Assembly (NCBI GenBank): GCA_015059405.1
Contig: SVAL01000002.1
Location: forward strand, 62,001 to 126,000
Direction: 5' to 3'
Length of the DNA: 64,000 bases
From: Bacillota bacterium
GTDB lineage: Bacteria > Bacillota_I > Bacilli_A > RF39 > UBA660
The number at the start of each line of letters is the position of its first letter. Positions within the stretch are counted from its first letter, which is position 1. Made by a program: the position numbers and the translations under genes. This document shows positions 25,724 through 34,565 of this stretch, piece after piece. The notes below the pieces were generated by a model. The model made no database searches, was not told the origin of the DNA, and saw nothing but the letters and a program-made list of their open reading frames with translations.

Positions 25724-27430
25724 CTATATATCTAAAAATTGACTATTATAAATAGAATAATAATATCCCTTTTTAGAAAGTAATTCATCATGTTTACCTA
25801 CTTCAACAATATTTCCCTTATCCATAACAATAATCTTATCTGCTTTTTTAATCGTTGACAGACGATGCGCAATCACAATTGAACTACGATTTTTCATCAA
25901 ATTATCAAGTGCTTTTTGTACCTTTACTTCCGTTAAAGTATCTATATCACTAGTTGCTTCATCTAAAATTAATATAGATGGATTATTTAAAATAACACGT
26001 GCTATACAAATGAGTTGTTTTTGACCACTAGATAAAGAAATATTATCTAAAAGTGTATTATATCCATCCGGAAGATTTTCAATAAAATCATGACAATTAG
26101 CCGCTTTACACGATGCTATAACTTCATCCATTGTCGCATTACTACAACCATATTTAATATTATCTAAAATACTACCACTAAATAAATAATTTTCTTGAAG
26201 TACAACTCCAATTCTTTCACGATAAGAGTATAATGATAAATCTTTTATATCAAGATTATCCACTTTAATACTACCATTATCTAAATCATAAAACCTAAGA
26301 AGTAAATTAATTAAAGTAGTCTTACCACTTCCAGTTGATCCAACAATCGCAATTTTCTTTTTAGATTCAAAACAACAAGATAAATCTTCTATTAATTTAC
26401 TATTCTTAGAATAAGAAAAATCTACATTACAAAAATCTATCTTCCCACTAGTTCTTTCTAAATGAATACCACTTATATCTTCACTATCTAAATTTAATAC
26501 TTCTAAAATTCTATCAATAGATGCTAAACAATTAGCTAACTCTCCACTAACATTAGACAACTCATTAAAAGGCTTAATAAACTGCGTAGCATAACTGATA
26601 AATACTTGAAACGTACCAACAGTAAGCACACCATTAATCGCATATTTACCCCCAATTAAACATACAATAACAAGCACTATTCCATTTAAAAATCTAGATG
26701 TAGGATTAGCAATAGATGAATAAAATACTGCCTTACGATTATTAGAAGAATACTCTAAAGAATTCTTAAAAAATTTAGAAATAATCTTATCTTCAATAAA
26801 ATTAACTTTTATATAAGAATAATTATAAATCTTCTCTTTAACATAACTTCCCATCTTACCTTCAGATACCTGTTGTTTTTTATATAAATTTTTAGTCTTT
26901 TTAGTAACATAATAAGGAATAAAACAAGCAATAGGAGTAAATAATAATATAACTAATGCTAAAGTAATATTTAAACTAAACATAATTATAAAAATAATTA
27001 TAATAGTAAGAATAGAAGTAATTAACTGATTAATAAACTCTACTCCACCATCATTAATAAAATCTATATCATTAACAATACGACTAGTTATATCTCCACT
27101 TTTATATTTATCTAGATTAGATATCTTTAAAGAATTAATCTTCTTTATAAAATCATTTCTTATTTCATTAGTTATTCTTAACATAGTTCTTTTTAAAATA
27201 ATATTAGATAAATAATTAAATATAAAATATAAAAGTATTAATATTAATAAAATTATAAAATAAATATATATATTATTACTACCAAAATTATCTATTAATT
27301 TACCAATAATTATCGGACTAAGTACATAACTAAGAACTGATAAAAAGATAAATAAAATTACTAAAATAAATTTATTTTTATATAAATTAAAATAATATTT
27401 AATAAATTTCTTACTATTCATATTCTTCAC
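25724..27430 (-). CDS. ABC exporter, half-transporter with intact ATPase
   Basis: 568 residues: six-helix membrane domain (1-320) fused to an ATPase domain (330-568). Walker A GSTGSGKTT, signature LSSGQKQ, Walker B SILILDEATSD with the catalytic Glu, and H-loop IVIAHRLS are all present. It starts inside the end of the upstream half-transporter (17-bp overlap), so they form a heterodimer of the LmrCD/BmrCD/TM287-288 type in which only this half hydrolyses ATP well. Substrate unknown; its operon also encodes a secreted and a membrane-anchored protein. Confidence 0.9.
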   Translation of the reverse strand: MKNMNSKKFIKYYFNLYKNKFILVILFIFLSVLSYVLSPIIIGKLIDNFGSNNIYIYFIILLILILLYFIFNYLSNIILKRTMLRITNEIRNDFIKKINSLKISNLDKYKSGDITSRIVNDIDFINDGGVEFINQLITSILTIIIIFIIMFSLNITLALVILLFTPIACFIPYYVTKKTKNLYKKQQVSEGKMGSYVKEKIYNYSYIKVNFIEDKIISKFFKNSLEYSSNNRKAVFYSSIANPTSRFLNGIVLVIVCLIGGKYAINGVLTVGTFQVFISYATQFIKPFNELSNVSGELANCLASIDRILEVLNLDSEDISGIHLERTSGKIDFCNVDFSYSKNSKLIEDLSCCFESKKKIAIVGSTGSGKTTLINLLLRFYDLDNGSIKVDNLDIKDLSLYSYRERIGVVLQENYLFSGSILDNIKYGCSNATMDEVIASCKAANCHDFIENLPDGYNTLLDNISLSSGQKQLICIARVILNNPSILILDEATSDIDTLTEVKVQKALDNLMKNRSSIVIAHRLSTIKKADKIIVMDKGNIVEVGKHDELLSKKGYYYSIYNSQFLDI

Positions 27431-29129
27431 CTACTTCCTGAGATGAAACAATTTCTTTAAATATCTTATTCTTTTTAAGTAAAGATGAATAAGTACCAAA
27501 TCCACTAACTTTACCTTTATCAATAACTAAGATTTTATCACACATCTTCATCGTAGATATTCTTTGACTAATAATTATCTTAATATTACCAATATCATTC
27601 TTTTTTAAATTAGAATACAAATCATATTCTGTCTTTAAATCAAATGCACAACTAGAATCATCTAAAACTAATAAAGAAGGATTTTTAGAAAGTGCAAGTG
27701 CAATCGCAAGTCTTTGTTTTTGACCACCACTTAAATTTTTACCATTCTCTAACAAAATAGTATCAAGTCCCTTATCAAAAGAATAAACAAAATCATATGC
27801 TAGACTAATCTTTAAACACTTATTAATTTCTTCTTCAGATATCTTAGGATTACATATTAAAAAATTATTACGAATCGATCCACTAAACAAATTAGGTTTT
27901 TGCATAACTAAAGCAACATTTTCTTTTAAACTATCAATAGATATAGAATTAATATCAGTATTATTTAAAAGAATAGATCCACTTTTTACTTTATATAAAT
28001 TTAATAATAACTTAGCTAAAGTACTCTTACCACTCCCAGTTAAACCAATAATACCTAAAGTAGTACCATCCTTAACACCAAAACTTACATCTGTTAAAAC
28101 ATTCTTATTACGATAAGAAAAAGATACATCTTTAAATTCTAAACTAGATATTGAACTAATAGAAACATCTCTAATTAATTCATCTGATACTTCATATTCA
28201 AATAAAGATTTAATACGCGAAAAAGATGATAAAAATCTAGATAAAATAAAGACTAAATTAACCAAAGCTGATATTGCTACAAAAGTTTGAGTTAAATAAT
28301 TTATAAGCGCAACAACATCTCCATTAGGAAGAATAGAACTATTAACAAGCCCATTACTAATATATAAAATAATTAATAAAGAAACATTAATAATTAAATA
28401 AGTAACTGGATTAAATAAAGATTGTAAATATTCAACAAATAAACTATCACTAAATATCTTACTACTTACTTTTATTCCTTTATCATTTTCTTTTTCTTGT
28501 TCATTAAAACCACGAATTACACGACTACCATCAACCATCTCAGATACAACCAAATTTAATTTATCTTTATGAGTTTGAATCTTAACATAACACTTAGATA
28601 AATAAGATAAAAAGAAATATAAAAATAAAAAGATAATAACTGTACTAACTACAAAAATTAAAGATAATTTAAAACTAATAGTAAAAGCCATAATAATAGA
28701 CCCTATCGCTACAATTGGCGCTCTTAAACCTATTCTCATAAGCATATTAATACCATTTTCTATTTGTTTAACATCATTAGTAACAGCTGTATTAATAAAT
28801 TTAGAATCAAAACCATCCATATCACTTTGTTTAAAATTAATTACTTTACTAAATATCTTATTACGAATATTCATACCAACATTAGATGCAACAAGTGATG
28901 AAAAATACTGACTAATAATTGAACACACATATCCTAAAAAATAAAATAATATCATAATAAATATTGATTTATATAAAACATCTACATTAGAAAAAACTAT
29001 TCCATCATTAATAATATTAGCTATATATAAAGGTATTAATAATTCAAAAAAAGCTTCAACAGTTTTTAATAAACTCCCAAAAACTAATTTTAACTTATTC
29101 CCATTAAAAGAATCATAAAAGTCTTTCAT
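27414..29129 (-). CDS. ABC exporter, half-transporter with degenerate ATPase site
   Basis: 571 residues: membrane domain (1-320) and ATPase domain. Walker A GLTGSGKST and signature LSGGQKQRLAIA are good. The Walker B Glu is Asp (LLVLDDSSCAFD) and the switch His is Gln (IIISQRIS). Such a pair of changes is the known mark of the non-catalytic partner in heterodimeric exporters. Upstream of, and overlapping, its partner. Confidence 0.9.
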   Translation of the reverse strand: MKDFYDSFNGNKLKLVFGSLLKTVEAFFELLIPLYIANIINDGIVFSNVDVLYKSIFIMILFYFLGYVCSIISQYFSSLVASNVGMNIRNKIFSKVINFKQSDMDGFDSKFINTAVTNDVKQIENGINMLMRIGLRAPIVAIGSIIMAFTISFKLSLIFVVSTVIIFLFLYFFLSYLSKCYVKIQTHKDKLNLVVSEMVDGSRVIRGFNEQEKENDKGIKVSSKIFSDSLFVEYLQSLFNPVTYLIINVSLLIILYISNGLVNSSILPNGDVVALINYLTQTFVAISALVNLVFILSRFLSSFSRIKSLFEYEVSDELIRDVSISSISSLEFKDVSFSYRNKNVLTDVSFGVKDGTTLGIIGLTGSGKSTLAKLLLNLYKVKSGSILLNNTDINSISIDSLKENVALVMQKPNLFSGSIRNNFLICNPKISEEEINKCLKISLAYDFVYSFDKGLDTILLENGKNLSGGQKQRLAIALALSKNPSLLVLDDSSCAFDLKTEYDLYSNLKKNDIGNIKIIISQRISTMKMCDKILVIDKGKVSGFGTYSSLLKKNKIFKEIVSSQEVGEEYE

Positions 29130-29177
29130 ACTATCACCAAAAATATTATATCATAAAAAAAGAGTAACAAAATCACT

Positions 29178-29846
29178 CTATACATAAAATAATATAAATA
29201 CAAAACTAAAAAAGAACAAAAATATTAAAATCAAACTTAAACCACTATCATAATTACTCATATGCATAAACCTCTTACTAAGTTTAATAGATACATCATA
29301 ATCATAAGAACTTAATATATCTAAACTAGCATTTAAAGAATGATAATCACTAACCACAAAATCATAAATATAATAGTCAAAATCAAATTCATTAGAATAT
29401 ATTTCTTTCATAGTCAAAGTATTAGTATAAATAAACATATCATTATATTCACCATCATAAACATCTACAACAAAAAAAGTATAAAGATGATCACCTATAT
29501 AAAAACTAATATGTTTATTAAGTAAAAAAGAATATTCATCAGGTACTATTATCTCAAAAAGATTATCTATTTCATCACAAATAGAAAAAGACATATTCAT
29601 ATAAATGTCTTTACCATGAAAATTAACTTTTATATCATCATAATATAAGTAATAATCATTACCTAAATCATAATTATCAATAAGTTTATCACTAGTAACC
29701 AATATATTATAATCATATGTCTTAAATCTAACACTTACATAAAAATATAAAATTATTAAAGCAAGAATTATTATACTAAACCCAATAGGAATAATAAACT
29801 TTCTATACTTATAATAATTATATACAATTACCAAGTTCCAGACCAT
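29178..29846 (-). CDS. Membrane protein with extracellular domain
   Basis: 222 residues, not recognised. Membrane helix at about residues 16-36 (FIIPIGFSIIILALIILYFY), a Tyr/Asp-rich extracellular region of about 150 residues (YDLGNDYYLYYDDIKVNFHG, DHLYTFFVVDVYDGEY), and a second helix at the very end (LSLILIFLFFFSFVFILFYV). The shape resembles HlyD-like or accessory subunits in topology only. It overlaps the secreted-protein gene (19 bp) upstream and lies 48 bp before the exporter genes. Confidence 0.6.
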   Translation of the reverse strand: MVWNLVIVYNYYKYRKFIIPIGFSIIILALIILYFYVSVRFKTYDYNILVTSDKLIDNYDLGNDYYLYYDDIKVNFHGKDIYMNMSFSICDEIDNLFEIIVPDEYSFLLNKHISFYIGDHLYTFFVVDVYDGEYNDMFIYTNTLTMKEIYSNEFDFDYYIYDFVVSDYHSLNASLDILSSYDYDVSIKLSKRFMHMSNYDSGLSLILIFLFFFSFVFILFYV

Positions 29847-30682
29847 TCTGCCTCTGCAGATGAAATAGCATCATAGTAACCTGAAATATTATCGTATAAA
29901 ACAATACCAGTTTGATTAACATAATACCATTCAGATAAACTCGCAGTTATAGTAGAAGTAGCATGAGAATAATCACCATCCGCATATTGATAATTTAAAG
30001 TTTGATTAGAATTCTTTTTAGACACATCATAATAAAAATAAGACCTTAGACCTGTAATTCCAGAATTAGATGCTAATTTAAAACTAACACCAGCACCAGT
30101 AGTATGATAAGAATCCGTATAATATGAATTAGTATTTGTACAACTATTAGAAATACAATATGTTTGATTAAAAACAACATCTGAAGTAATAGAAACTAGA
30201 CTCGGTTCAATACCAATTCCAATAATGTCATAACTTCTTACTTTTGGAAGTTGTTTCCAAGTAAGAGTTACTTTATAACGATACTTTGTTCCTGCTTGAG
30301 CAATTGTCGTAACCATCTTTTTATAAGTAGTTTCAGTAGTTGCAGTTGATCTCATATTTAAAATCATATCATCGTTATATTCTTCTTCTGTTACTTCGCT
30401 AGTATTACTATGCACAACTCGACCAGTAGAATCATATCTTACAGTCTCTACATAATATTTAGTTGTTGTAGCTTCTAATGAACTTTCGATATTTTTATTT
30501 GCGTTAAATTCCTCTTCCTCCATGTGATAAATTTCTTCTTCTGTAAAACCTAAACCTAATAAGTTAGAATATTCTGTTTCATTCATTTCAATTCCATAAT
30601 AATTAACATAACTATCATTTGCATATACAAAAACTGGAATAAAAATAAATGTTAACAATAATAATTTTAATTTTTTATTCAT
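29828..30682 (-). CDS. Secreted protein of the ABC exporter operon
   Basis: 284 residues. Signal peptide MNKKLKLLLLTFIFIPVFVYA with cleavage after YA. The mature protein has a short conserved-looking start (YYGIEMNETEYSNLLGLGFT), an acidic stretch, and a beta-rich C-terminal region (YRYKVTLTWKQLPKVRSYDI, TTGAGVSFKLASNSGITGLR). Proteins of this layout are often encoded next to exporters in gut Firmicutes, but I cannot name a function. First gene of the four-gene operon ending at 25724. Confidence 0.6.
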   Translation of the reverse strand: MNKKLKLLLLTFIFIPVFVYANDSYVNYYGIEMNETEYSNLLGLGFTEEEIYHMEEEEFNANKNIESSLEATTTKYYVETVRYDSTGRVVHSNTSEVTEEEYNDDMILNMRSTATTETTYKKMVTTIAQAGTKYRYKVTLTWKQLPKVRSYDIIGIGIEPSLVSITSDVVFNQTYCISNSCTNTNSYYTDSYHTTGAGVSFKLASNSGITGLRSYFYYDVSKKNSNQTLNYQYADGDYSHATSTITASLSEWYYVNQTGIVLYDNISGYYDAISSAEAEWSGTW

Positions 30683-30716
30683 ATTTTTTTACTCCTTCCA
30701 AATGCACTTTAACAAA

Positions 30717-30748
30717 ATAAAAAAGAATAGCAAACTTATTGCTATTCG
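30717..30748 (-). terminator. Terminator after the XRE-membrane regulator
   Basis: GAATAGCAA/TTGCTATTC stem with T-run on the minus strand, 20 bp past the gene. It isolates the regulator from the exporter operon. Confidence 0.75.
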
Positions 30749-30767
30749 AACACGGTAGAATTTAATT

Positions 30768-31475
30768 CTACTCATCTACTATCTTAAATTGTAAATCTAT
30801 TTTATTAATTTCTTTTTCTTTTGAATAATAATTCAATTTTAAATGTAAAAGTTTTTGAACATCAAAATTCATTTTTTTGTTTATATTGTAATTAAGTGTA
30901 ACAATATAATTAAAATAATGTTTTAAATGCACTAGTTCATCACCTTTAGTGACATTACTTGCATAAACAATATTTCCATCATATTCTATTTTATGCTCAA
31001 GACCGCTTACTTCTTCAAACAAATCTATATCATTTCCTAAATAATCCACTTTAGTAATAGATAAGTAACTTTTATCTCCTACATTAGTTAAACTACCTTC
31101 TACATAAAAATCTTTATTAGCACTCTCTAATTTATAAACTTCTACTTTTTTATAATTACTTTTAAAATAAATAATAGTTGTTATTAAAAGTACTGTTACT
31201 AAAGAAAGTATTATAGATAAAGCAATAATAATATTTCTCTTTTTCTTTTCTGGTGGAATTACTATATTATCTTCACCTTGTAATAATTCTTCCATTGTTA
31301 TATTTAGTATTTTAGTAAGTTCTGGAAATAAAGAAACATCAGGTATAGCAACACCAGTTTCCCATTTCGAAACTGCTTTACTAGTTATACCTAACATATC
31401 ACCTAATTGAGTTTGTGTTAATCCAGCACTTTTTCTTTTTAATTGAATATATGCACCTATTTTACCGCTATCCAT
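30768..31475 (-). CDS. XRE-family regulator with membrane domain
   Basis: 235 residues. Residues 1-60 are a Cro/C1 helix-turn-helix (MDSGKIGAYIQLKRKSAGLT, MLGITSKAVSKWETGVAIPD). A linker (NIVIPPEKKKRN) leads to one membrane helix (about 82-105) and an extracellular C-terminal domain (about 125 residues). This layout suggests a DNA-binding protein that senses an external signal. Lies just upstream of the exporter operon in the same orientation and may control it. Confidence 0.85.
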   Translation of the reverse strand: MDSGKIGAYIQLKRKSAGLTQTQLGDMLGITSKAVSKWETGVAIPDVSLFPELTKILNITMEELLQGEDNIVIPPEKKKRNIIIALSIILSLVTVLLITTIIYFKSNYKKVEVYKLESANKDFYVEGSLTNVGDKSYLSITKVDYLGNDIDLFEEVSGLEHKIEYDGNIVYASNVTKGDELVHLKHYFNYIVTLNYNINKKMNFDVQKLLHLKLNYYSKEKEINKIDLQFKIVDE

Positions 31476-31551
31476 AATAATACTCCCCTAACAAATTGCA
31501 TTTTAGCATAAATAAATTTTTATAATTATCGTAGTAAATAATTTTATTTAA

Positions 31552-31579
31552 AAAAGTATGATTTTTTTATCATACTTTT
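31552..31579. terminator. Bidirectional terminator after the 387-residue protein gene
   Basis: Eleven-bp AAAAGTATGAT/ATCATACTTTT stem with T tracts; overlaps the stop codon region at 31578. Confidence 0.75.
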
Positions 31580-32741
31580 ATGCAGCCATTTGACTAGTTT
31601 TATTTTGAATTAAATTACTATTAAAATCATTAATATCTTGTGTTAAAAATTGAACTCTTGGATCGTTTGATATTCCTTTTTCCCTATTTTGAATATAACT
31701 TCTACATACACTAAATAATACAACAGAATTATCAAGTAAATTATAACATTCTTCTATTTTTCCATTACATATATTGGTGTATATTACATCACTAATATCT
31801 TTATCACTCATCCCAGGTGTTATAACAGTATTACTATTAACCATAACACCTTCATTTAAACTTGATACTACATTACTAACAACACTTTTCAATAATTCCG
31901 CTTTAACATCATTTTTATCGTATAAAATTTGTTCTCCAAGTTTATAACTATTATTATTTTCATCTATTATACTACTATACAAATTAATTGCTTGTTCTTC
32001 TTGATTTATTTCTACCACTGGTATTTCATCTGTATGTTCAAATAAATCACTATTTTCTTCTACATAGTCTTTTCTTGTTTTAGGTAGCCTAATACCACTA
32101 GCCTCATCATTAATTAATTCATGAAATTTACCACCTATATTTTCTTTAAATAAATCAAACTCTCTTCTCATCCCACTAATATAACTTCTAAGTTTAAAAG
32201 CTAATTTATTACTTATTAGACTTTCTTTTTCACTAGATACATTTAATTTATAATTTTGATATTCTTCTTCACTAATAGGAGCATAATATAACTCCCCATC
32301 TCTTTCTTTTAAACCAAGTCGCACTTTTTCTACTTTTGCACCTTCTAAGCTTAAATCACCCTTATAAGTAATTGCTCCATCATTCATTCCTCTTCTATCA
32401 AATTCAGCTAATTTTTCATATGGAAACATTACTCTTACCGCTGTTAATGTAACTCCTGGTGTAACATTTAAACAAACATTTTCAAAATCAGGAACTCCAC
32501 CAAAGAAAAAACATCTTTTATGAATACCATAAGATGCAAATCTACTTGATGCATGTACCTCTTGTGACTCAATTATTTTATCCGCAGTTTCATCTGTTGT
32601 TATATGATATAAACCTTCACTATAACTTCTTAATACTGTATTTCTTGATTCAAATAAAGGATATTGAATAGATTTAGTAAGTGACGCAAAAACTGAAATC
32701 GCAGTAGATGGTAATACATATAATAAATCATCATCTTTCAT
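31578..32741 (-). CDS. Hypothetical protein, possible ADP-ribosyltransferase-like N-terminus
   Basis: 387 residues. Residues 40-75 read GLYHITTDETADKIIESQEV then HASSRFASYG and RCFFFGGVPDFENVCLNV, similar in layout to the Y-H...I...G core of KptA/DarT/PARP-like domains. The key residues are only suggestive. The C-terminal 200 residues are helical with no recognised domain. It is divergent from 32851-33321, whose start has the same pattern (LYHETSRGTGKQIVEEGLL), so the two may be paralogues or an effector pair. No signal peptide. Confidence 0.45.
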   Translation of the reverse strand: MKDDDLLYVLPSTAISVFASLTKSIQYPLFESRNTVLRSYSEGLYHITTDETADKIIESQEVHASSRFASYGIHKRCFFFGGVPDFENVCLNVTPGVTLTAVRVMFPYEKLAEFDRRGMNDGAITYKGDLSLEGAKVEKVRLGLKERDGELYYAPISEEEYQNYKLNVSSEKESLISNKLAFKLRSYISGMRREFDLFKENIGGKFHELINDEASGIRLPKTRKDYVEENSDLFEHTDEIPVVEINQEEQAINLYSSIIDENNNSYKLGEQILYDKNDVKAELLKSVVSNVVSSLNEGVMVNSNTVITPGMSDKDISDVIYTNICNGKIEECYNLLDNSVVLFSVCRSYIQNREKGISNDPRVQFLTQDINDFNSNLIQNKTSQMAA

Positions 32742-32850
32742 AAATACACTTCCTATCCTAATAATAGTTTAAACTTTAATTTAAAAAGTATCAAGATTTA
32801 TTATATAACTTTACATTTATGATATAATTATTTTAGAAAGGAATCTTATT

Positions 32851-33321
32851 ATGGAATTAACTGAATTTATTAAAACATTAGATTTTGATAGTTATAATTA
32901 TTTGTATCATGAAACTTCACGTGGTACAGGAAAACAAATAGTAGAAGAAGGTTTACTTGTAAATGGAAATAATATTTTAAATGTTGATAATATTCTTTTT
33001 ACTACTACTCTTCCTCTTACTAAAGATATGGTTAATGATCCTGAAGAATTTTCATCATTTTTAAAACAAGAAAAAAGTACTAGTTCTTTATTTAGAGATG
33101 TATCAGAAATGGTTATTATCGTATCTCCAAAAGATTATGATAATAACATAGTATCACCTTTTAATGCCTATGCTGACGATGAAAATTATTATCAAGGTAT
33201 AGTTGAACCAAACTTTATTTTAGGGGTAATAAACCTTGAAGATTTAACTTTTACTCCTAATTTAGAATGTGAATACTATGATGATTTTTATGATATAGAA
33301 AGTTATAATATACACAAATAA
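32851..33321 (+). CDS. Hypothetical protein, possible ADP-ribosyltransferase-like fold
   Basis: 156 residues with AAAGGA site nine bases before the ATG. Residues 18-35 (YLYHETSRGTGKQIVEEGLL) resemble the first strand and helix of KptA/PARP-like proteins; NILFTTTLPLTKD could be the second strand. The C-terminus is acidic (CEYYDDFYDIESYN). Divergently transcribed from the gene at 31578-32741. Its terminator has been split by an IS3-family insertion. Confidence 0.45.
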   Translation: MELTEFIKTLDFDSYNYLYHETSRGTGKQIVEEGLLVNGNNILNVDNILFTTTLPLTKDMVNDPEEFSSFLKQEKSTSSLFRDVSEMVIIVSPKDYDNNIVSPFNAYADDENYYQGIVEPNFILGVINLEDLTFTPNLECEYYDDFYDIESYNIHK

Positions 33322-33333
33322 AAGATGCATTAC
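33320..33333. terminator. Left half of a terminator split by the IS element
   Basis: AAAAGATGCA plus TTAC (33320-33333); the other half, TTAC plus TGCATCTTTT, lies at 34550-34563. Without the insertion these give a 10-bp stem with a TTAC loop and T-run, placed between convergent genes. Confidence 0.8.
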
Positions 33334-33370
33334 TGAAGTGAACCCCAAATCGTTCACTCAAAATTAAAAG

Positions 33371-33399
33371 ACGTTAGATAAAAAATCTAACGTTTTTTT
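33371..33399 (+). terminator. Terminator at the left end of the IS
   Basis: ACGTTAGAT/ATCTAACGT stem followed by seven T residues on the + strand. It would stop transcription entering the IS from the left. Confidence 0.7.
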
Positions 33400-34142
33400 G
33401 ATTTTAATCGAGTTGTGTTATAAAATAATAACCAATCTTCTACAAGTTGTTGGTATTCTTGTAAAGATGATATATTATTATTATACAAAGTTTCTTTTTT
33501 CAAAATTGAGCGAAATGATTCCATAGGTGCATCATCTATAGGAGTTCCTTTTCTACTCATTGAAATTTGAATATTATTTGACTCACAAATAGCTTTGTAC
33601 TCATAAGACGTATACTGGAATCCTTGGTCGGAATGAATAATTAATCCAGATACGTTTTTTGTTTGTGATAAAGCATCATTTAAAGTGTCTATAACTAATT
33701 TTACATTATTAAACTTTGAAATTTTATAACTTACAATTTTTCTATCATATAAATCTAATATAGTTGATAAATATAATTTCTTTTCTTTATAAGACAAGTA
33801 TGTTATATCAGTCGTCCATACTTTGTTTTTCTCATTAATATTAAAATTTCTTTTTATCAAATTTGGTTTAACATTTTCTTCAATTCTTCTAAAACCATTC
33901 TTTTTCTTCTTTTTATGATATTTTGGTACCAAATAATACTTTTTCATTATTCTAAATACCTTTTTATGATTAAATATTACACCATATTCAATCTTTAAAC
34001 CTTCTGTTATCCTTCGATATCCATATGTGCCTTTTGACTTGTCAAACACATTTTTAATCATTAAATAATCAATATAATCTGGATCATCTTTGTTTTTATA
34101 TTTGTAATATGTTCTTTTACTAATTTCTAAAACAGCACACAT
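33387..34142 (-). CDS. IS3-family transposase OrfB (DDE)
   Basis: 251 residues from an internal ATG at 34142; the frame stays open upstream to orfA. DDE integrase core: Asp in VWTTDITYLSYKEKKLYLST, Asp in LIIHSDQGFQYTS, Glu in RKGTPIDDAPMESFRSILKK, with the HTH_21-like part at the start (GTYGYRRITEGLKIEYG). The working enzyme is expected to be the OrfAB fusion made by -1 frameshifting on seven A residues (34223-34229): the -1 frame runs without a stop from there into OrfB. Confidence 0.95.
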   Translation of the reverse strand: MCAVLEISKRTYYKYKNKDDPDYIDYLMIKNVFDKSKGTYGYRRITEGLKIEYGVIFNHKKVFRIMKKYYLVPKYHKKKKKNGFRRIEENVKPNLIKRNFNINEKNKVWTTDITYLSYKEKKLYLSTILDLYDRKIVSYKISKFNNVKLVIDTLNDALSQTKNVSGLIIHSDQGFQYTSYEYKAICESNNIQISMSRKGTPIDDAPMESFRSILKKETLYNNNISSLQEYQQLVEDWLLFYNTTRLKSKKR

Positions 34143-34183
34143 GTTTGAAAGTTTAAACTTATTTATGTATAAGTTTATAAATA

Positions 34184-34468
34184 TTACTTTCTCTCGCGTT
34201 GTGCCTTTAGGAAGGCTTGGTATTTTTTTAATATTTCATAACGTTCTTTATAATCGATTGATTCTTCATTTTTAGGTCTTCCTTTTTTTCCTGATTTTAT
34301 AATTTCAGGATGCTTATATCTATAAATCATATTATCTATAGTTTTGTAAGAAATACCATACTCTTTAGCTAAGGATCGAGAAGAATAATCACCTGAAATA
34401 TATCTATTGATTATCTCTTCCTTTAGTTCTAAAGAATATTTATTATACTTTTGTCCTTTTGAACCCAT
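34184..34468 (-). CDS. IS3-family transposase OrfA (helix-turn-helix)
   Basis: 94 residues. HTH_Tnp_1-like domain (YSLELKEEIINRYISGDYSS, YGISYKTIDNMIYRYK) and a C-terminal coiled stretch (YKERYEILKKYQAFLKAQRE). Binds the inverted repeats. The A_AAA_AAA slippery run is at codons for LKK, 13 codons before the stop. Confidence 0.93.
   Translation of the reverse strand: MGSKGQKYNKYSLELKEEIINRYISGDYSSRSLAKEYGISYKTIDNMIYRYKHPEIIKSGKKGRPKNEESIDYKERYEILKKYQAFLKAQRERK
34223..34229 (-). promoter_or_regulatory. Programmed -1 frameshift site
   Basis: Seven A residues read TTA AAA AAA TAC in the orfA frame. After a -1 slip the reading continues ATA CCA AGC CTT ... into orfB without a stop codon. Confidence 0.75.
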
Positions 34469-34501
34469 AAAATAACATCTCCTTTCTTGAGATGTTATTT
34501 T
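34469..34501 (-). promoter_or_regulatory. Hairpin covering the orfA ribosome site
   Basis: Thirteen-bp perfect stem AAAATAACATCTC/GAGATGTTATTTT with loop AAGAAAG, directly before the orfA ATG (34468). The AAAGGAG site spans loop and stem. Transcripts entering from outside would fold and hide the site, a known way for IS elements to avoid impinging expression. Confidence 0.7.
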
Positions 34502-34565
34502 ATCTAAAAAGCCTTTTTATTTAAAGTGTCCAAAATGGGGTTCACTTCATTACTGCATCTTTTTA

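Larger units (their letters stand above)
33334..34549 (-). mobile_element. IS3-family insertion sequence
   Basis: 1216 bp. Ends are 14-bp perfect inverted repeats (TGAAGTGAACCCCA) starting TG and ending CA. Flanked by a 4-bp direct repeat TTAC (33330-33333 and 34550-34553). It carries orfA and orfB in the usual overlapping-frame arrangement, an internal hairpin over the orfA ribosome site (34469-34501) and a terminator near the left end (33371-33399). Confidence 0.95.
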
